Shown: positions 44,759 through 63,256, counted from the stretch's first letter. The stretch is DNA of 64,000 nt from Brachyhypopomus gauderio (GCF_052324685.1 NC_135220.1:124001-188000), one strand, 5' to 3'. The notes: generated from the sequence alone by a model not told the origin. Numbers and translations are program-made.

Positions 44759-44971
44759 GTAAGCTCTCTTCAACACTTTTATGAAGTTTCCACTGGATCT
44801 TTTTTTATATAAAAACCTGCATGTCTTTGAAGAATCTCAACACAAAATACAAAATGCACAATACAAAATAGAAGCACACAGTCTATTAACCCCCAGGGGT
44901 TTCCTGTTTCTGTGTGTTATTATTATTATTGGTGTAATCTGTTTGACACTGCCTTAATATATCTTTAGGTA

Positions 44972-46885
44972 ATGGAGCGTGTTTGTATGAGCTTTATGTG
45001 CTCGGATGAAAATGAACAACACGGAATGCTACAAGCCCGTTCACAGCCAGAGTCCACACAGGAGACATTAATCATCTCCAGTGAAAGCCAATGGAAACCT
45101 TGGAAGTCTGCTAGGTCACAAATCAGAGGTGAAGTCATCGCCTTCCTTTCTCATGTTTAATTAACTGTTATTGAAGCTAACATGTGAATTCACATTTATT
45201 GAGAACATTTATCAGGAGCGTAATAAAAAAAAATCAGTGTCTCATCTCTTCTTTCTGTGTTGTGCATCAAGCAGGGTTTACGAGTGGTGTTCGGAGAGCT
45301 ATGCGCTCTCTGGCAGAGCTGGAGTGGTACTGCTACATTGCTCTGGGAGTTCTGACTGCTCTCATGAGCTTCTTTATGGACCTGATTGTGGCCAAGGTCC
45401 TGCGAGGTGAGACTGCGTTGTGACACCACACCCCGTTGACCCGCGGTAACCTGCACATTCGGTCTGTTTCACGTATGGAGGTGATATACTGGTTCAAACG
45501 CTACAAGCTTGACTCCAGCTAATGGCCTAGATATATATGGCTTGCAAGTGGGACATGAAGGCTGTGTCACTCCTCGTGCAAATCAAACATGATTGCCCTT
45601 GTAATGCGATTGCCCTTGTAATGTGAAACTTCACCTCTCTGTGTTATGCTAGCCCACCAGTGGCTCTACAATAGTCTGGAGGGCAACGTCCTGCTGCAGT
45701 TCCTGTGCTGGACGTTATATCCTGCCTGCATGTGTGCCCTCTCAACCAGCTTCTCCCACAGCATCTGCTCCCAATCTGCAGGTCTCAATACTCAATTAAA
45801 AGTTTTTTTTTTTTTTTTTTTTACAATAATTCACTTTTCACTTGATCCTTTTAGGAATTCCCCACCTTCATTGTCTTGAAGCAGTTTGATCTGTCCTTTA
45901 TCTGTAGTTTTACTGACTTTAACCTGCCCTTAAAACTGCCATACATAAGTATTCCATTGGGCCTAAAGCTATGATTGCATGTGAAGTTCTGATGTCACTG
46001 AAGCTTTAGCAGGAAGGCTTCCAGTCCCCAGGTACTGGTCTTTACGTGTCTGCTCCAACTTAGGGTCAGGTCTTCCTGAGATGAGGGTCATCATATCAGG
46101 AGTACAGATGCCAGACTACCTCTCCCTCTCTAATTTATTTGCTAAATTTGTTGGCCTGATCTGTACACTATCTGCAGGAAGCACGGTATTCCTGGGAAAA
46201 GTGGTAAGACACATTTGATATTTAATCAATTGCTATGCAACCTCCCATCAGTCTTCTTAACTCGTGCCTGTCTTCTCTTGCAACTGATATCCTGATGAAA
46301 GGGGCCATTTGTTCATCTATCACATATGGTCGGAGCATACTTACATCGTCTGTATGTCTCAGCTTCTGCTCAAAACAAGGTACTCCACATGCAGATATCT
46401 TGCATATATAACATTTAATCCACTGTAATTTTTCAGAAACAATTTTTCATACAATAATTGTATCAGTAATTAAATGGTGATTATGATAATGACTCTTGTG
46501 TTTCTATCCACTGCTTAGAGGAGAACTCAAGGAGAGATGCTTGTTGTGGCATCAGGAGTGGGTGTGGCTAGCTGTTTTGGGGCTCCAATCAGTGGTCAGT
46601 TGACTATCACCATTTACATTTTATATTTTTTATGCAGTTGGCAGGTGTTCTGATCCAGAATGGCTTACAACTTCAAAATGTAGTGTTAGGAATCTTGTTG
46701 GGCTCCGTTGTTGGGTACAGTATGGAGCACCTGACCAGTTCCCCATGGGAGAGACAGTCACTCACTCCATTATACCAACTCTCACGGCATCACCCGGAAA
46801 CCTAACAAAACTAGCATATCTCATTTTGTATATCATCTGTGCATCAAGGCTTTTAACAATCATGTAACTGATCTTCACTCCACTT

Positions 46886-46951
<66 letters not shown>

Positions 46952-49117
46952 AGGAGTGCTTTTCAGTATAGAAGTAATGGGTAGTCACTATTCTGTTCGA
47001 GACTACTGTCCGTGTTTCTTTGCTGCAGTCTGTGGAGCACTTACCTTCCGCCTCCTTGCTGTGTGCAGTGGAGAACACGGTGAGAACCGTAATACCCTGC
47101 TGCTCGCAGCGCCCCCTGATGGCAGGCACCTCTACTGCAATCTCACTTCAATTTGAGGGCCAAATTGATGAGTTGAACTCTGCTTGGATTTATCTGCACC
47201 CTGAACTGACACGTGGTTTAAACAATTACAGTTTCATGCAAAAAAGGCAAAAGTGGGAGGGGTAATATATGAGTCAGAAGAAAACATGTCTGCCCCCTGT
47301 GCCTACAGAAACAGTGCAAGCCTTGTTCAAAACCAGTTTCCCCAACGAGCTCCCATACCAACTCCCTGAACTACTGATGTTTGCACTCCTTGGGTAAGTT
47401 GGCATATTAAATTGCTATTTAATAAACATTTTATTTTACTGCCCCTTTTTTCTACTTTTTACCAGCTTTCAACAAATGGGATTTTGTTGTTAAAAAGGTA
47501 CAGAATTTGTAGACTCCATATTTACAATGCCACTGAAATTGTCAGGCCCTAATAACGTAATAATTTGTCACGATTATGGCTACAATGTCATTTACTTGTC
47601 TTTTAATTGTCTCTAAACTGACTGTGACTCACAACTCATGCCTCTGGCTTTAATTCCTAGGCTGATTATTGTTCATTCGTCTGAACTAATTGACCCTGTC
47701 TCTCCCCTCACAGACTGCTGTGTGGAGCGGTGAGCTGTGTTTACTTATTCAGCCACCGGTGGATTCTACGCTTTGTCAAAACAAGCAAATTCATCAGCAG
47801 GTTTATAGCAACAGAGTGAGGGGCCCATAGATCAATTTCAATTGCTTTTTGTGTCACAGATACCCCCCCCCCCCAAAAAAAAATCAGATACAATTCAAAT
47901 GACTTTTAATAAAAATATTTTTTAAATGTCAGGTCTGTCCCAATGCCTTGCTGCTCTTGATAATAACACAACTTTTTGCTATATATTAGAAAGCATAATT
48001 TGACCAAGGTCAGTAACTACGGGGGTTTTTATTCAGGAAGGCACTGTATTCAGCAGTTGTGGCTTTTCTCCTGGCGTTGGTGACCTTCCCACACTTTACA
48101 GGGTCTTTTATGGCATCCAAGGTTAGGATTCAAGAATTTTAAAAAATCTACGTATCTTTTTATTACTGGAACATAACTGATTTAAAATTTTAATTGAACG
48201 CTTTATATCTCGTAATCCACTTCACTTTCTCTGTTATAGCTCACAATGAAGCAGCTACTATTCTCTTTGATAGAGAATATTCAGTGGAACTCCATTTCCC
48301 ACAATGCTACAGTAATGCAAGAATCTCATCATTTCTTGCAAGAATGGAATCCACCTGGAATCAGTATTTTTCAAACTCTTGGATGCTTTATTCTTATTAA
48401 GGTAATTTAAGGTTATTTCATTTAAAATGTGTGCAAATGCACTTCTAAGAACATTCCAACATTCAAAAATACATAAAAATAATTTTGTTTACAGGAAGCA
48501 AACTTACTGTTGATTAGAGTTATTTTAAAGTGAATCTTGTTGCATTCTACTCTTTATAACTAGGTATGTACCCAGTTAAAAAGAACTGTTCGTTCAGTGG
48601 GCTATAATAAATGTTAGCAATCACTAAATGACATTGTAATAATGTTTGTTATTTCCTAGTATAATTCCTTGACCCCTCCCCATCACAAAGTCAATTCTTC
48701 AGATGTTTGCATATAATTAACATATTTACTTTTTTCTATATTCTCTTCCTAAGATTTGGCTGCTGGTATTAGCCTGTACCTTACCTCTGCCTGCTGGCTA
48801 CTTCATGCCTGTGTTTATTTTTGGTGAGTCAGATGAAGTGCTTATACAAAGCAAAAAACCCCAAACATTTTATCATGGTGTCTCCTGATTTGAGGTAAAA
48901 ATAAGATCTGTGTTGAAGGTGCTGCTTTGGGACGTTTTCTGGGTGAGGTACTGGCCTATCTGTTCCCAAATGGAATCTCACCAGCAAGTGTGATAAATCC
49001 AGGGGGCTACGCTGTAGTGGGTAAACATTTTATTCTGTCATCGTACTTGAGAAGAACTGTCAACAACAGGCCTGTGACAGTGCCAGAATGTTGTGGATGT
49101 TCAGGGAAAAAAGGTTT

Positions 49118-49152
<35 letters not shown>

Positions 49153-49447
49153 GAGCAGGAGCTTTCGCTGGGGCTGTTACCCACACACTCTCGCCTGCCC
49201 TCTGTGCTCTAGAAATGACTGGTCAGTCCACTCACCTCATGCCAGTTCTGATTGCTACGCTGATAGCCAACGCGCTGGCACGCTCACGGAATCAGCCGTC
49301 CTTCTACGATGGCATATCCCTCATCAAAAAGCTCCCGCACCTGCCGTCTCTAATCAGGGCCTGCCCAAAGTGCATACCTCACAAAGAGACTTTTCACTCT
49401 GGGTCTTTGAGTTTACATGTTGGGGTTTTTTTTTTTTGGAAAACACG

Positions 49448-49501
<54 letters not shown>

Positions 49502-50398
49502 ACACACACACACACAAACAAACACACTTCCACAGAGATGAATAAATATAAACAAGGGTGTTTCTGTCACTACATTACTGGGCTTTGTGATTGGCCTCCT
49601 GCAGGCTGTCCTCCATCCCGATTGGCCGGTTTGTGGTGCCCGTGGGGTGCGTGCTCCAGAGGGGAGAGAGAGCACCGAGAGTGAAGCAAATCCTTGAGTG
49701 TAGCACGGAGACCGACCTCCCCGTGGTGGACACTCTCGGTGAGTCTGACAAATCCTTCATCCTTCACATTTATGTAATTTTCCTGTGACATTACGGCACG
49801 TTGCCCATGGCACACCACAGTAGGATAGGTGGGAGAAATGGCCAGAAGGCCAAACAGGACAGACAGCACTGGCAGCCATCAAGACAGCACTCACAAGATA
49901 ATGTGGCAACAGAGGCACAGTGAAAGTTCCATTACCCATGGGGGAAATTGAGTTTGACTAATGGAGCCAAGGTTGGGCTTATCACCTGCAGTCACCTGCT
50001 CTCCCCCCCCACCAGACTCCCCCACTCTCCTGGGAACGGTCACTAGAGAACACCTCCAGGCCTTCTTACTTGAAAACCAAAATCAGGTAAATTTAACACA
50101 GCTGGACTGAATCGTGCTGATGATGAAATGTGTTGTTGAGATTTTTAACAGACTTAAAAAGAGTGAATGATGAGATGCCCATGATGAAATGAAAATGGCT
50201 TGCAGAAATATGACAGTTTCCTTATAGGTTTCTTGTAAAAGCCTGGAGGACACATGCCCCATTCAACCAGTTAGACTGCAACTTTCTACAGAAACTACAG
50301 TGAGGCAGGTAGTGTGTCTGGCTACAGATGTAGTTTAGCACACAGATGGTTGAGAATGTGTGTGTATGTGCACCTTTTTATGCTTTTGCTATCTGATA

Positions 50399-50477
<79 letters not shown>

Positions 50478-50786
50478 TCCTGCCAGGCTCACTGTATCAT
50501 GAGTGTTGTGAGGGAGCAGCACCTGTTTGTCACTGAGAAGGGCAAGTTCTGTGGTGTCATCACATGGAATGAGGTGATGAGCTCAGTCTAGTGCAAGAAC
50601 ACACATGCACACACACACACACGCACACACACACACACACACTCTCTCTCTCTCTCTCTCTTCCCCCTCTACATTATACTGCAGTTAGCAGCGCACAAAT
50701 CACAGCTCATAAAGACGTACGTAATTCACATTATGTATTTCTTCCAGATGAAGAAAACGATTGAAGCATTGGCCAAAGAAGTCTGA
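44972..50786 (+). CDS. clcnk: Kidney-type voltage-gated chloride channel (ClC-K)
   Basis: ClC-K channels, with barttin, carry chloride across basolateral membranes of renal tubule and inner-ear cells. Nineteen coding exons: 44972-45128, 45275-45406, 45653-45781, 46064-46203, 46302-46379, 46519-46594, 46954-47079, 47309-47393, 47714-47815, 48037-48121, 48240-48401, 48754-48823, 48919-49020, 49153-49369, 49605-49738, 50016-50086, 50228-50308, 50487-50573, 50748-50786. They sum to 690 aa (human 687). The anion motif is GSGLPE (GSGIPE in human). The second motif reads GKV|GPFVHLS across an intron; valine at the gating-glutamate position is the hallmark of ClC-K and gives channels without the usual fast gate. 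Other matches are [18 protein letters not shown] and [18 protein letters not shown]. The C-terminal exons form the CBS pair, ending [11 protein letters not shown]. The first 40 residues are not conserved with human. One copy only, unlike the mammalian tandem pair. Confidence 0.96.
46600..46765. repeat. Old fish interspersed repeat in a clcnk intron
   Basis: ATCCAGAATGGCTTACAA followed by TAGGAATCTTGTTGGGCTCC resembles the common fish repeat core with GACTTACAA and GAGTCTTGCCCAAGG. Class uncertain and diverged. Confidence 0.4.
46890..46946. repeat. (CT)n microsatellite at a clcnk acceptor
   Basis: Runs to within seven bases of the acceptor of exon 46954-47079 and forms its polypyrimidine tract. 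Confidence 0.95.
49116..49150. repeat. (GT)n at a clcnk acceptor
   Basis: Ends directly in the AG acceptor of exon 49153-49369. Confidence 0.95.
49450..49518. repeat. (CA)n microsatellite after a clcnk exon
   Basis: About 34 CA units starting 80 bases past the donor at 49370. Confidence 0.95.
50404..50476. repeat. (GT)n microsatellite before a clcnk exon
   Basis: About 36 units, ending ten bases before the acceptor of exon 50487-50573. Confidence 0.97.
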
Positions 50787-50800
50787 AAAGTGCTTTGGTA

Positions 50801-50806
50801 AATAAA
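50801..50806 (+). terminator. clcnk: Candidate poly(A) signal of clcnk
   Basis: AATAAA starts 15 bases after the clcnk stop codon, which would give a very short 3' UTR. A second AATAAA near 51880 is an alternative. Confidence 0.4.
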
Positions 50807-52293
50807 TTCTATTCATATGCATAGTCTAGTGCATCATTTTGTGTTAATCATGACTGATTGCGAAATTGTGTCATCTAATCATCAAATAGTAATTTGCACT
50901 CATCCTCATCCTTACATCTAGTGATAATTACCTGTATGCAAATATTCTTATCTGAGGAGATTTTTAGTAGCTAGCAGTGCGCTTCCTGGAACCGAAACCG
51001 TAGTAGCTGTATTTGTCTTCGTGACTAAGGAGGTTCACTGTCTCCTGTTTATAGGCCTGAGGGCAGGTCCAGTGATAAAGATTTATTAAAATCACCCACG
51101 CGTACCCGGGCTGAGCGGGGGAGATGGGGGGGGGGGGGGGGGGGGGGGTAATTAGATGAAGCAGCCCTTCAGCACCAGTCACGCGCGCACCGTGAGCGCG
51201 CTTCTGCCTAACGTAACGAAACGATGACATCGATTTGTTTGACTGAACGAATAGCGACTTATTCGTGCTACAACGAAAACCGAATCACATAACAATGTTC
51301 TAGAAAAAGCATTTATCGCCAGGGTTAGGCTCAGTGTTGTACACACCCAGAATTAGCTCGTAGCTGAAAAGAAATGACGCTTTATCAACTGAATGCTTTA
51401 TGACCGATTCTGTCTTATCTGCTGATTTTTTTCCTTACGTTTCACGCACAGCTCAAATGTCTGGTTCCTGGTTATTGATTCATTATGTGCTCGTGATTTG
51501 CTCTTCAAAATGTGTTGGTTTCTGAAATGAAAATCCTACTAACATCACGATTTCAATTCAGTTCATTACCCTCAAGCCACCAGCTCAATTAAGTCCCATT
51601 CAGAGCCTTTGCGTGTGGGACAAAAGCAGCCGTCACACAATGCATCGCTCCACACAATATAAACTTCTATTAGCGTCGCTCGAACCAGATAACGCCAAAT
51701 CACTCCTCTTTTGTCATGTGTCTCCCTTTCTTTTTCTCTTCCCATCTCTGTATCCCCACGTGCACTCCCCAATACGTACACACACTTTAATCACCTTTAT
51801 TCTTCCTTCACGGTCATGTTTTCCTTTTCACTAGTCTGCATGTTTCTCGCCTCATTCCTCTTCCGAGCCGTGTGCTGTGAATAAAGACTCATCACAGAGA
51901 GGTAGGAGACAAATCAATGTCTTCTCTGTGGATTGTTGGCCGTTATGCTGCATTTCTTGTTTTGGGGTGTCTGTGAACGTCAGCTCCTTTTACGAAAAGG
52001 TCTGAATAGACATATGGTTCTGAATTCATCACAATGGCAAATAGGCTAGGAATTATTATTATTATATGGCGAAGGTTTTATACAGGGAAGCTTAATGGGA
52101 ACACAGAAGCAAGTTTTAAAACTCCATGAAAGATTTGAAGTAATGGGTCTGAATTCTGCACTAAAGCCAAAATTGCCTTCAACTTCTGATAGCCACGCTC
52201 ACAAGTCTTTTCTGGCTTCTTGTTGAGATTTTCTTCTGTGAATCTCACAATCATGTCTGAATGGTGTCTGGCTTAAAGAGAACAATTCTTTTT

Positions 52294-52299
52294 TTTATT
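52294..52299 (-). terminator. fam131c: Candidate poly(A) signal of fam131c
   Basis: AATAAA on the minus strand about 500 bases past the fam131c stop codon, followed by a run of A. Confidence 0.35.
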
Positions 52300-52793
52300 T
52301 CCACATCATCTCCAGCTGGAAAACCCTGACAGAGATCTGCTTTTAGATGGGGAGGAGTTCCATCTAAAAGTGCGTAGCTATTTACAAAGAGCTGCAAGGA
52401 TTCAAAGTGTGAGAAGATCATGGACGTCGCCTTCACGATAACCTTTTTTTTTTTTACCATGAAAATAAAGCAGAGTAATCTCATTGTTAATGTTTAAATA
52501 AACTCACTCTTGCATCAAAAATATCACCTGAAAAGTTGGCAAGGGGACTTAATTCCACACATGTCCATCTGAGTAATAGAGTAATCTGAGTAATAGAGTA
52601 TCTGAGTAATAGAGTAATCTAAGTAAGGCAATAGCCTCTTCACACATGTCCATCAGGTACCTTGGTATTCACTCTCCCATACAGGTAAACGCATCGCACA
52701 ACTCAAAATCCTACTTAGACATCACTTCATTAAAATTACTCAAACATATCCCAAGTCCTTTTTAATTCTATAAATCCTGGAGCAGTGACGACG

Positions 52794-57395
<4,602 letters not shown>

Positions 57396-57484
57396 GTTGA
57401 CCACCAGCCAAGCAGTTATCTGTTCACCATACTGACTGGAGAAGGGGAGACAGTGGAAAGATTAGGGATGAGAGAAAAATAGAG

Positions 57485-57545
57485 ACTGAGACAGAGAGGG
57501 AGGGAGGGAGAGAGAGAAAGAGGGAGAGGGAGAGAGAGAGAGATG
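57485..57545. repeat. (GA)n-rich purine tract
   Basis: Purine-only stretch about 100 bases upstream of the fam131c ATG. Confidence 0.85.
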
Positions 57546-57690
57546 GGGGTCTGATAAGGGCAAAAAAACTTAGATTAGCAAAAGCAGGAAAATCTGAAGG
57601 AAATTTTCAAAGAGAAGCAAGCAAAAAACTTGATGTCTGTCTGATGTTGTGAAGCACTTCCTGCCATCTGGGAAGCTAAAAGAGTAGGGG

Positions 57691-57692
57691 GC

Positions 57693-57723
<31 letters not shown>

Positions 57724-57742
57724 CGCGCGTGAGAGAGAGAGG

Positions 57743-57777
<35 letters not shown>
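57691..57777. repeat. Composite (GT)n(GC)n(GA)n repeat
   Basis: About 11 GT, then eight GC, then about 23 GA units, 300 bases upstream of the fam131c ATG. Confidence 0.95.
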
Positions 57778-57779
<2 letters not shown>

Positions 57780-58674
57780 GTATAAAAGAAGAAAACCACG
57801 AGCACAAGCTGCCTGCTCTTTTTAGTGTCCCTCCCTTTCACTCGTCACCCACCCCCCCAAACCTCCACACCCTTTGCATGCTGACAGTTGTAACCTTTTT
57901 CCACACACTGTGCAAACATGAAGGAGAAGGAAGAGGAGTGTGGAGAGCTGCATATGTTAGGCAGACACGAACAGGAGTTGCTATTAATGCAGCAAGATGC
58001 AATGTTTTCTCTAGAATAAAATAAATGTTGGGACCTTTTGACCTCAGGGTTTTAATATTAATGCATATAACTTAAATGGTAATTTAGCCCACTATCAGTA
58101 TGCACACGAACACGATAACAAAAGTGTATCTAAATTAATAGCCTACACAAAGCAAACTGTATAGAACAGTCTTAACACTGTAAGGATTGAGATATAGCTC
58201 TCTGCTGCCCTCTAGTGCCAGGAACCAGGCTCCGTGTCAGTGTTTTACAGCCCATAGCTCATAATAAGGCGGGATAAAAGGCTTAGCGTTCATTGCTGGT
58301 TACAATAATACAAATACAAATGACATCTCTTAACTTGGTAAATTTCACAACTTTATGTATGACGAAAACCACGTACTTGCCTGAACCTGTTATTTGATAA
58401 AAAGAGTTTTCATCTTGTCTCAGACTTTGGCCTAATCCTGAAAACAAACATAACTCCAGCATGTTCCTGTGACACCACAGTTCTCGCGACTGGGGAAACC
58501 CTGTTCCCATAGCAACATCCCCGAGGTTCAAGGCTCCCCAGCTCCTCTACAACACCCAAGAGATGGACAGTGACATGTATAAAACATTGATTAGCTTTGG
58601 TAAATAAACACATTGATTACTTCTTACTTTGTACATATACATTCATCAGTACAACAAGAAAGTTGGTTTGGATG

Positions 58675-58723
<49 letters not shown>

Positions 58724-59278
58724 GGTGTGTGCATTTTTTTGTGTTTATGTAGGCAATTTTTTATATATATATCCTGGGTGACTGATGTTTTAGCATGTAG
58801 GTGCTAAAACGTCATTTATTTAATGTCACTCATTCCTTCACCGTCACATTCACACACAATCATTAACAGACAAATTTATTATTAACATTAATATTATATA
58901 TTATTAATATATTTCGTTGTCACGGGCGGATGTGGTACAGCAGAATTACGAACAACATTTAAGCTAATATGCATAATATGCATTGCATATAGCTTTTGAT
59001 TCATTGACGCTGACACACACCATATCTCTTCATGCATAAGGACGGAAACGTGAATAAGAGCAGACGTGGAGACCATACTGAATTGAAAAATTATGCACCT
59101 CAGCAGATACAGTAACGCCACAGGAATGTGTAACTGCAGAAGCCATATCAGCACTAAAAGAGATCATAAGAGCAGGGCGGGGAGCAACGAAGAGGCGACG
59201 TCTTCATTTAACATCTTAAAAGATACGCCACGTCCCCCTGTTACACCACTACGTCTTACGGCGGCTTCCAGAGTATAA

Positions 59279-59638
59279 AGCTGGGCGTACACTGTACATT
59301 TTAAATCGTGTACTCAGCTCCAGCTCAAACTGTACGACTAAATCGCAGGGTTTTAAAGTTCACAGCTCACGATTCATATACTCACACTATACGACCCGAC
59401 GCTCTCATGCGATCTCACGAGGAGCGATTTGAATTTCAAACATGTTTGATATTCTTGCGACGCTGCGATTTCTGATCGGGAGTTGGTCGTGAGGTGTGAA
59501 TCGCTCCTCGTTTACCTGTGTAAACTATACGATGCACGACACGCGATTGAGCCGAAACTCGGCCCGATCGCAAAAATAGTCGCACGAGTGAAAAATCGGC
59601 TGAAAATGGGCCAAAAATCGCACAGTGTACGCCCAGCT
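59279..59638. mobile_element. Harbinger-like MITE, 360 bp
   Basis: The terminal inverted repeats share 17 bases, AGCTGGGCGTACACTGT, and the element is flanked by TAA on both sides (59276-59278 and 59639-59641), the three-base target of PIF/Harbinger transposons. The interior is palindromic, with paired GAGCGATT-like blocks, and has no coding capacity. Confidence 0.8.
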
Positions 59639-62600
59639 TAAGAGAAGTGTTCGTGGGATTTCATGGGGGTTTGGACTGTGACTGGGAACTTGCCCGCTTG
59701 ATCTCACATGAGATGTAACTGATGGAATAGTGTGAGCAGTAATTAGAGGAGAATAGCTACACAGCTACAGCTTTGTAATTGTGTATGCATGAACACGTAG
59801 GATACACATCATCCCAGCTGATGTGATTCATCACACTAATTTCAGACCCTCGTCGCTCATGGTGGGCTCTGTAATGAAAACAACCTTCTTGTTTTATCTT
59901 CTGCAATCACTCATTACCTTTCTTTTTTAATGCACGTTTACAGCTGGACATAGTTATTAATGTTATGTTGTGTCAGACAAGTGTTAGTACAAGATCACAA
60001 AAAATCGTTATAACGTATAAAATGATTAACATGTGGTGTATTCTTTATTTTCTAACTGCAGTAGAACCCCATGGATAATTCCCAAGGGCAGAAAATGAGA
60101 CTTCTTTATGGAGTCACTCCAAAATGTTTTTCCAAAATGGTGGGCAAATCCATTCTGCTCCTGCCCTGGTGCACAGGTCAGAACAGTCGTGGTTGTTATG
60201 GGTTATTATGCATTAACATTATACAGCCTGGTAAACCACAGTGAGGTCTATGCCTCAAGGACATTAGTCCTGCTTAATTTAGACTGGTTTTCTGACCCCG
60301 AACATTGGGTTAACTTCATTTAGCCTGGCCAGGTTAATAACAAATAGTTTTGCCTATTCCATAAATTCTGTGATTGAACTATTTCCTCTGGAATAATGGC
60401 ACATTTTTTTCTCCAACCCACACTATGTAATCAACAAAATCTCAAACAGAAGCAAACACATTCAAAAGCCATGTAACTTTATTTGTGGACATTGTTCCAT
60501 AGACACTTCGGAGGTCTCTGGCTTGGAGAGTTCCTCTCCTCTCCGTCTCCACTCAGTTTACATTTTTCCTCTCACCATAAATAAAACAACTAAGGCAATA
60601 ATCCACTTTAAAGAGCGTGTCAGTGGTTATTACCCTGGAGAGGCAGTTGTAAACACTGTTCGGCAACCAGCAGCCGTGTAAAAGAAAGGAGGTTAACTCC
60701 CGCATGGAGTAATCTAGAATCAGTACAGAGGACATTTAGTAAGAAACAGTGCCTTGTCCTCCTTCTAAGTCTTTGTCATGAAGTTGGCCTTAGAAAATAC
60801 TTTGCAGATTCGGGGATGTACCTCTCCCTTGGAAGACTGGAAGGGAGGTAACAGAATACATTTTGAAAAGCATACAAGTGAAATAAATCAGACATGAAAG
60901 GGCTTGATGACATTACTTAGCCTACCTGGAACACGCTGGCTGGGGAGGGAGACTAAAACTGTTGCCATAAATTCATAAAAGAAGAAACAGCTGATGGACA
61001 TCTGCAGATGTCATCCTGCGTGCTGTCTACAGCTATACTGCTTGACCAACGTTTTTGCTATTATTTCAAAGAACAATGGTCTGGTGGTTTGAGGTCACTC
61101 CAGAAAAAAAAAGATATGGATGCAAGGATTACTGGACCACTGGGAAGTCACATTTATGAATACTGCAGGCGCTGACGTGAGCTCCATGGTCCTCTCAACC
61201 ATCGTGTTCCCACACGTCTGACACATGCCTCACAAATCCATCATCGGCTCGGAGTATAAACTGCCGGGGGATTTCTCAATCTGTAGCTCCCTGCCTGAGG
61301 TACTCAAGTGCCTAGTATTCTGTCCAATTTATCCACCATATTCTTCTTTCATAGTCCCTTATCAACCATGACACTTATGTTCTGATGTGCCTGCTTGCTT
61401 TTATGTGCTCACTTTGTCTTCGTTCCCTCATCACAAACAAACAAACAAACAAACAAAAACACCCCAGCAGGTTCTCAACATTGCTTTACTCGCTACGTTC
61501 ACACCTCCTGACTCTAACCTTCTGTCACCTAGCTGGCCAGAGACCCTGTCGTGTGTCTGTATAGGTGGCACTCAGCATTCCTTCAGAAAAAAAACTGGCT
61601 AAGAATAAAGTCTGTTTCCAGTCGTATCTTCTCATGGAAACCACTGCCAGTTAGAGCTTTAGACCAGTGCAAGCACACACTTGCCCAACACAGAAAAGCA
61701 ACGAGACAATAGTCAATCCCTTTAATTCCTGGTGTGGGAGAGACCAAACGTACATGAGATATTCTTCGCTATATAACCTACTTTCTACTGACATAAGGAA
61801 AACCTTCTAGTGTTTTGTTGGCATACGGACAAGAGGTATAGTAACACTATCACAATTCCAACTTCAAACGGAACATCACAGTGCCACAGGGCCAGAAGGG
61901 GCCCAGATGTATTTTAAGTTGCAAGAGCAACTTTTAATTTGAGGATGCAAAATAACACATGGAGAATCTTTAAAGGGGAAGTAAAGAATGAGGTACAAAC
62001 ATGTTAATGGATTTCTGCACATTTGTGGTAAGAACTATCACCACTGGTGCATATTCAACATCCTTTTAACAGATAAATAATTGAGTGTCACACAGACTCT
62101 CAAGGGTCCTGGAGTGATGAAGGTCATAGATGAAATATCAGTCACGGTGAAGTGCCGATGTCATGGTTCATATTCTCCGTATGTTTTCACACTCTTTCCT
62201 CCCCATTCACATTGTTTCCTCTGATTTCCGATCGGTTTGTTCAGCAGGGTGAATGCCCTCAGGCCGTCCAGCACCGTCTGATCACACAAACAGTTCGTGC
62301 TATGAGCGCTTCACAAAGCACGGGCTGGTATTTAAGGCCTGGAGTGCACAAACATATCCAAAGGCTCGACTAAGAGGAAATTGCATTAATCTGAAATTGG
62401 GTTGGAGCAATTTCCTCGGCCCTTTCTTAAAACAGTACCAGAGTGGGACCACCTCAGCTGTAGCTTATGCATGGGATGACTACCAGACCTCGATAGCCTC
62501 GGGGGCAGACAGACCCTCTTTCCATATGCTGCCTAATTGGTTTAATTACTATAATTATCTGCTGGGGGTTCAAATTGCAAAGGCAGGAACGATTAATGGC

Positions 62601-63253
62601 CCCAGGAACACATGTCGACAGCAGGAACGGAGGGGGGTGGGGGGGGGGGGGGGGAGCTGCAGTGCATGTTAGAGAACTGATAAAGTTTGAAAAGACTGTC
62701 ACACTGTTTCATTTCTCAGGCACAAGAAAATCAAGACCAGAGAGAAATACTATAGAAAAAAAAGTGTAATAGTATCGTATGGAGAAATATGAATAAAGAT
62801 AGAATCAAGTCTGAACACAAGCATATTCTCATTACTTTGGCACACAGGTTACAGTGCTGCATGTTACGTTAATTAAACCCAGCTAACATGCATTAGGAAA
62901 AACGAACAGATATCCCTCGCTAATAGAGCAAGAGAAATTTGAAATTGGGCCAATGGCAGATTGGAAACGCTAACATGGAATTGGCTGTGAAATATATCAA
63001 GTGGTGCTTATATAGAAAAAGTTGTCTTAAAATATCTTCAGAAAAGAAGAAGTGAAAGTATGAAAGAAGTTTCATTTGCTTCTTTCAGAGACATACTATA
63101 TTTCCTGGTTCGATGTAATAAATCAGAGGAAAATGAAAGGGTATTTGTACACATGAGACTTAATACATTTCTGTGATTTTGTTACATTGCAAACCATGAT
63201 AGTGAAAGCCTTACAGAAAGAGAAATACATCAACACAAAGGGGAGTACTGTGA

Positions 63254-63256
<3 letters not shown>

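Larger units (their letters stand above)
50787..52793. other. Region between the convergent genes clcnk and fam131c
   Basis: Holds both 3' UTRs, a 25-base G tract at about 51125-51149 and otherwise unique-looking AT-rich DNA. No gene seen. Confidence 0.6.
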
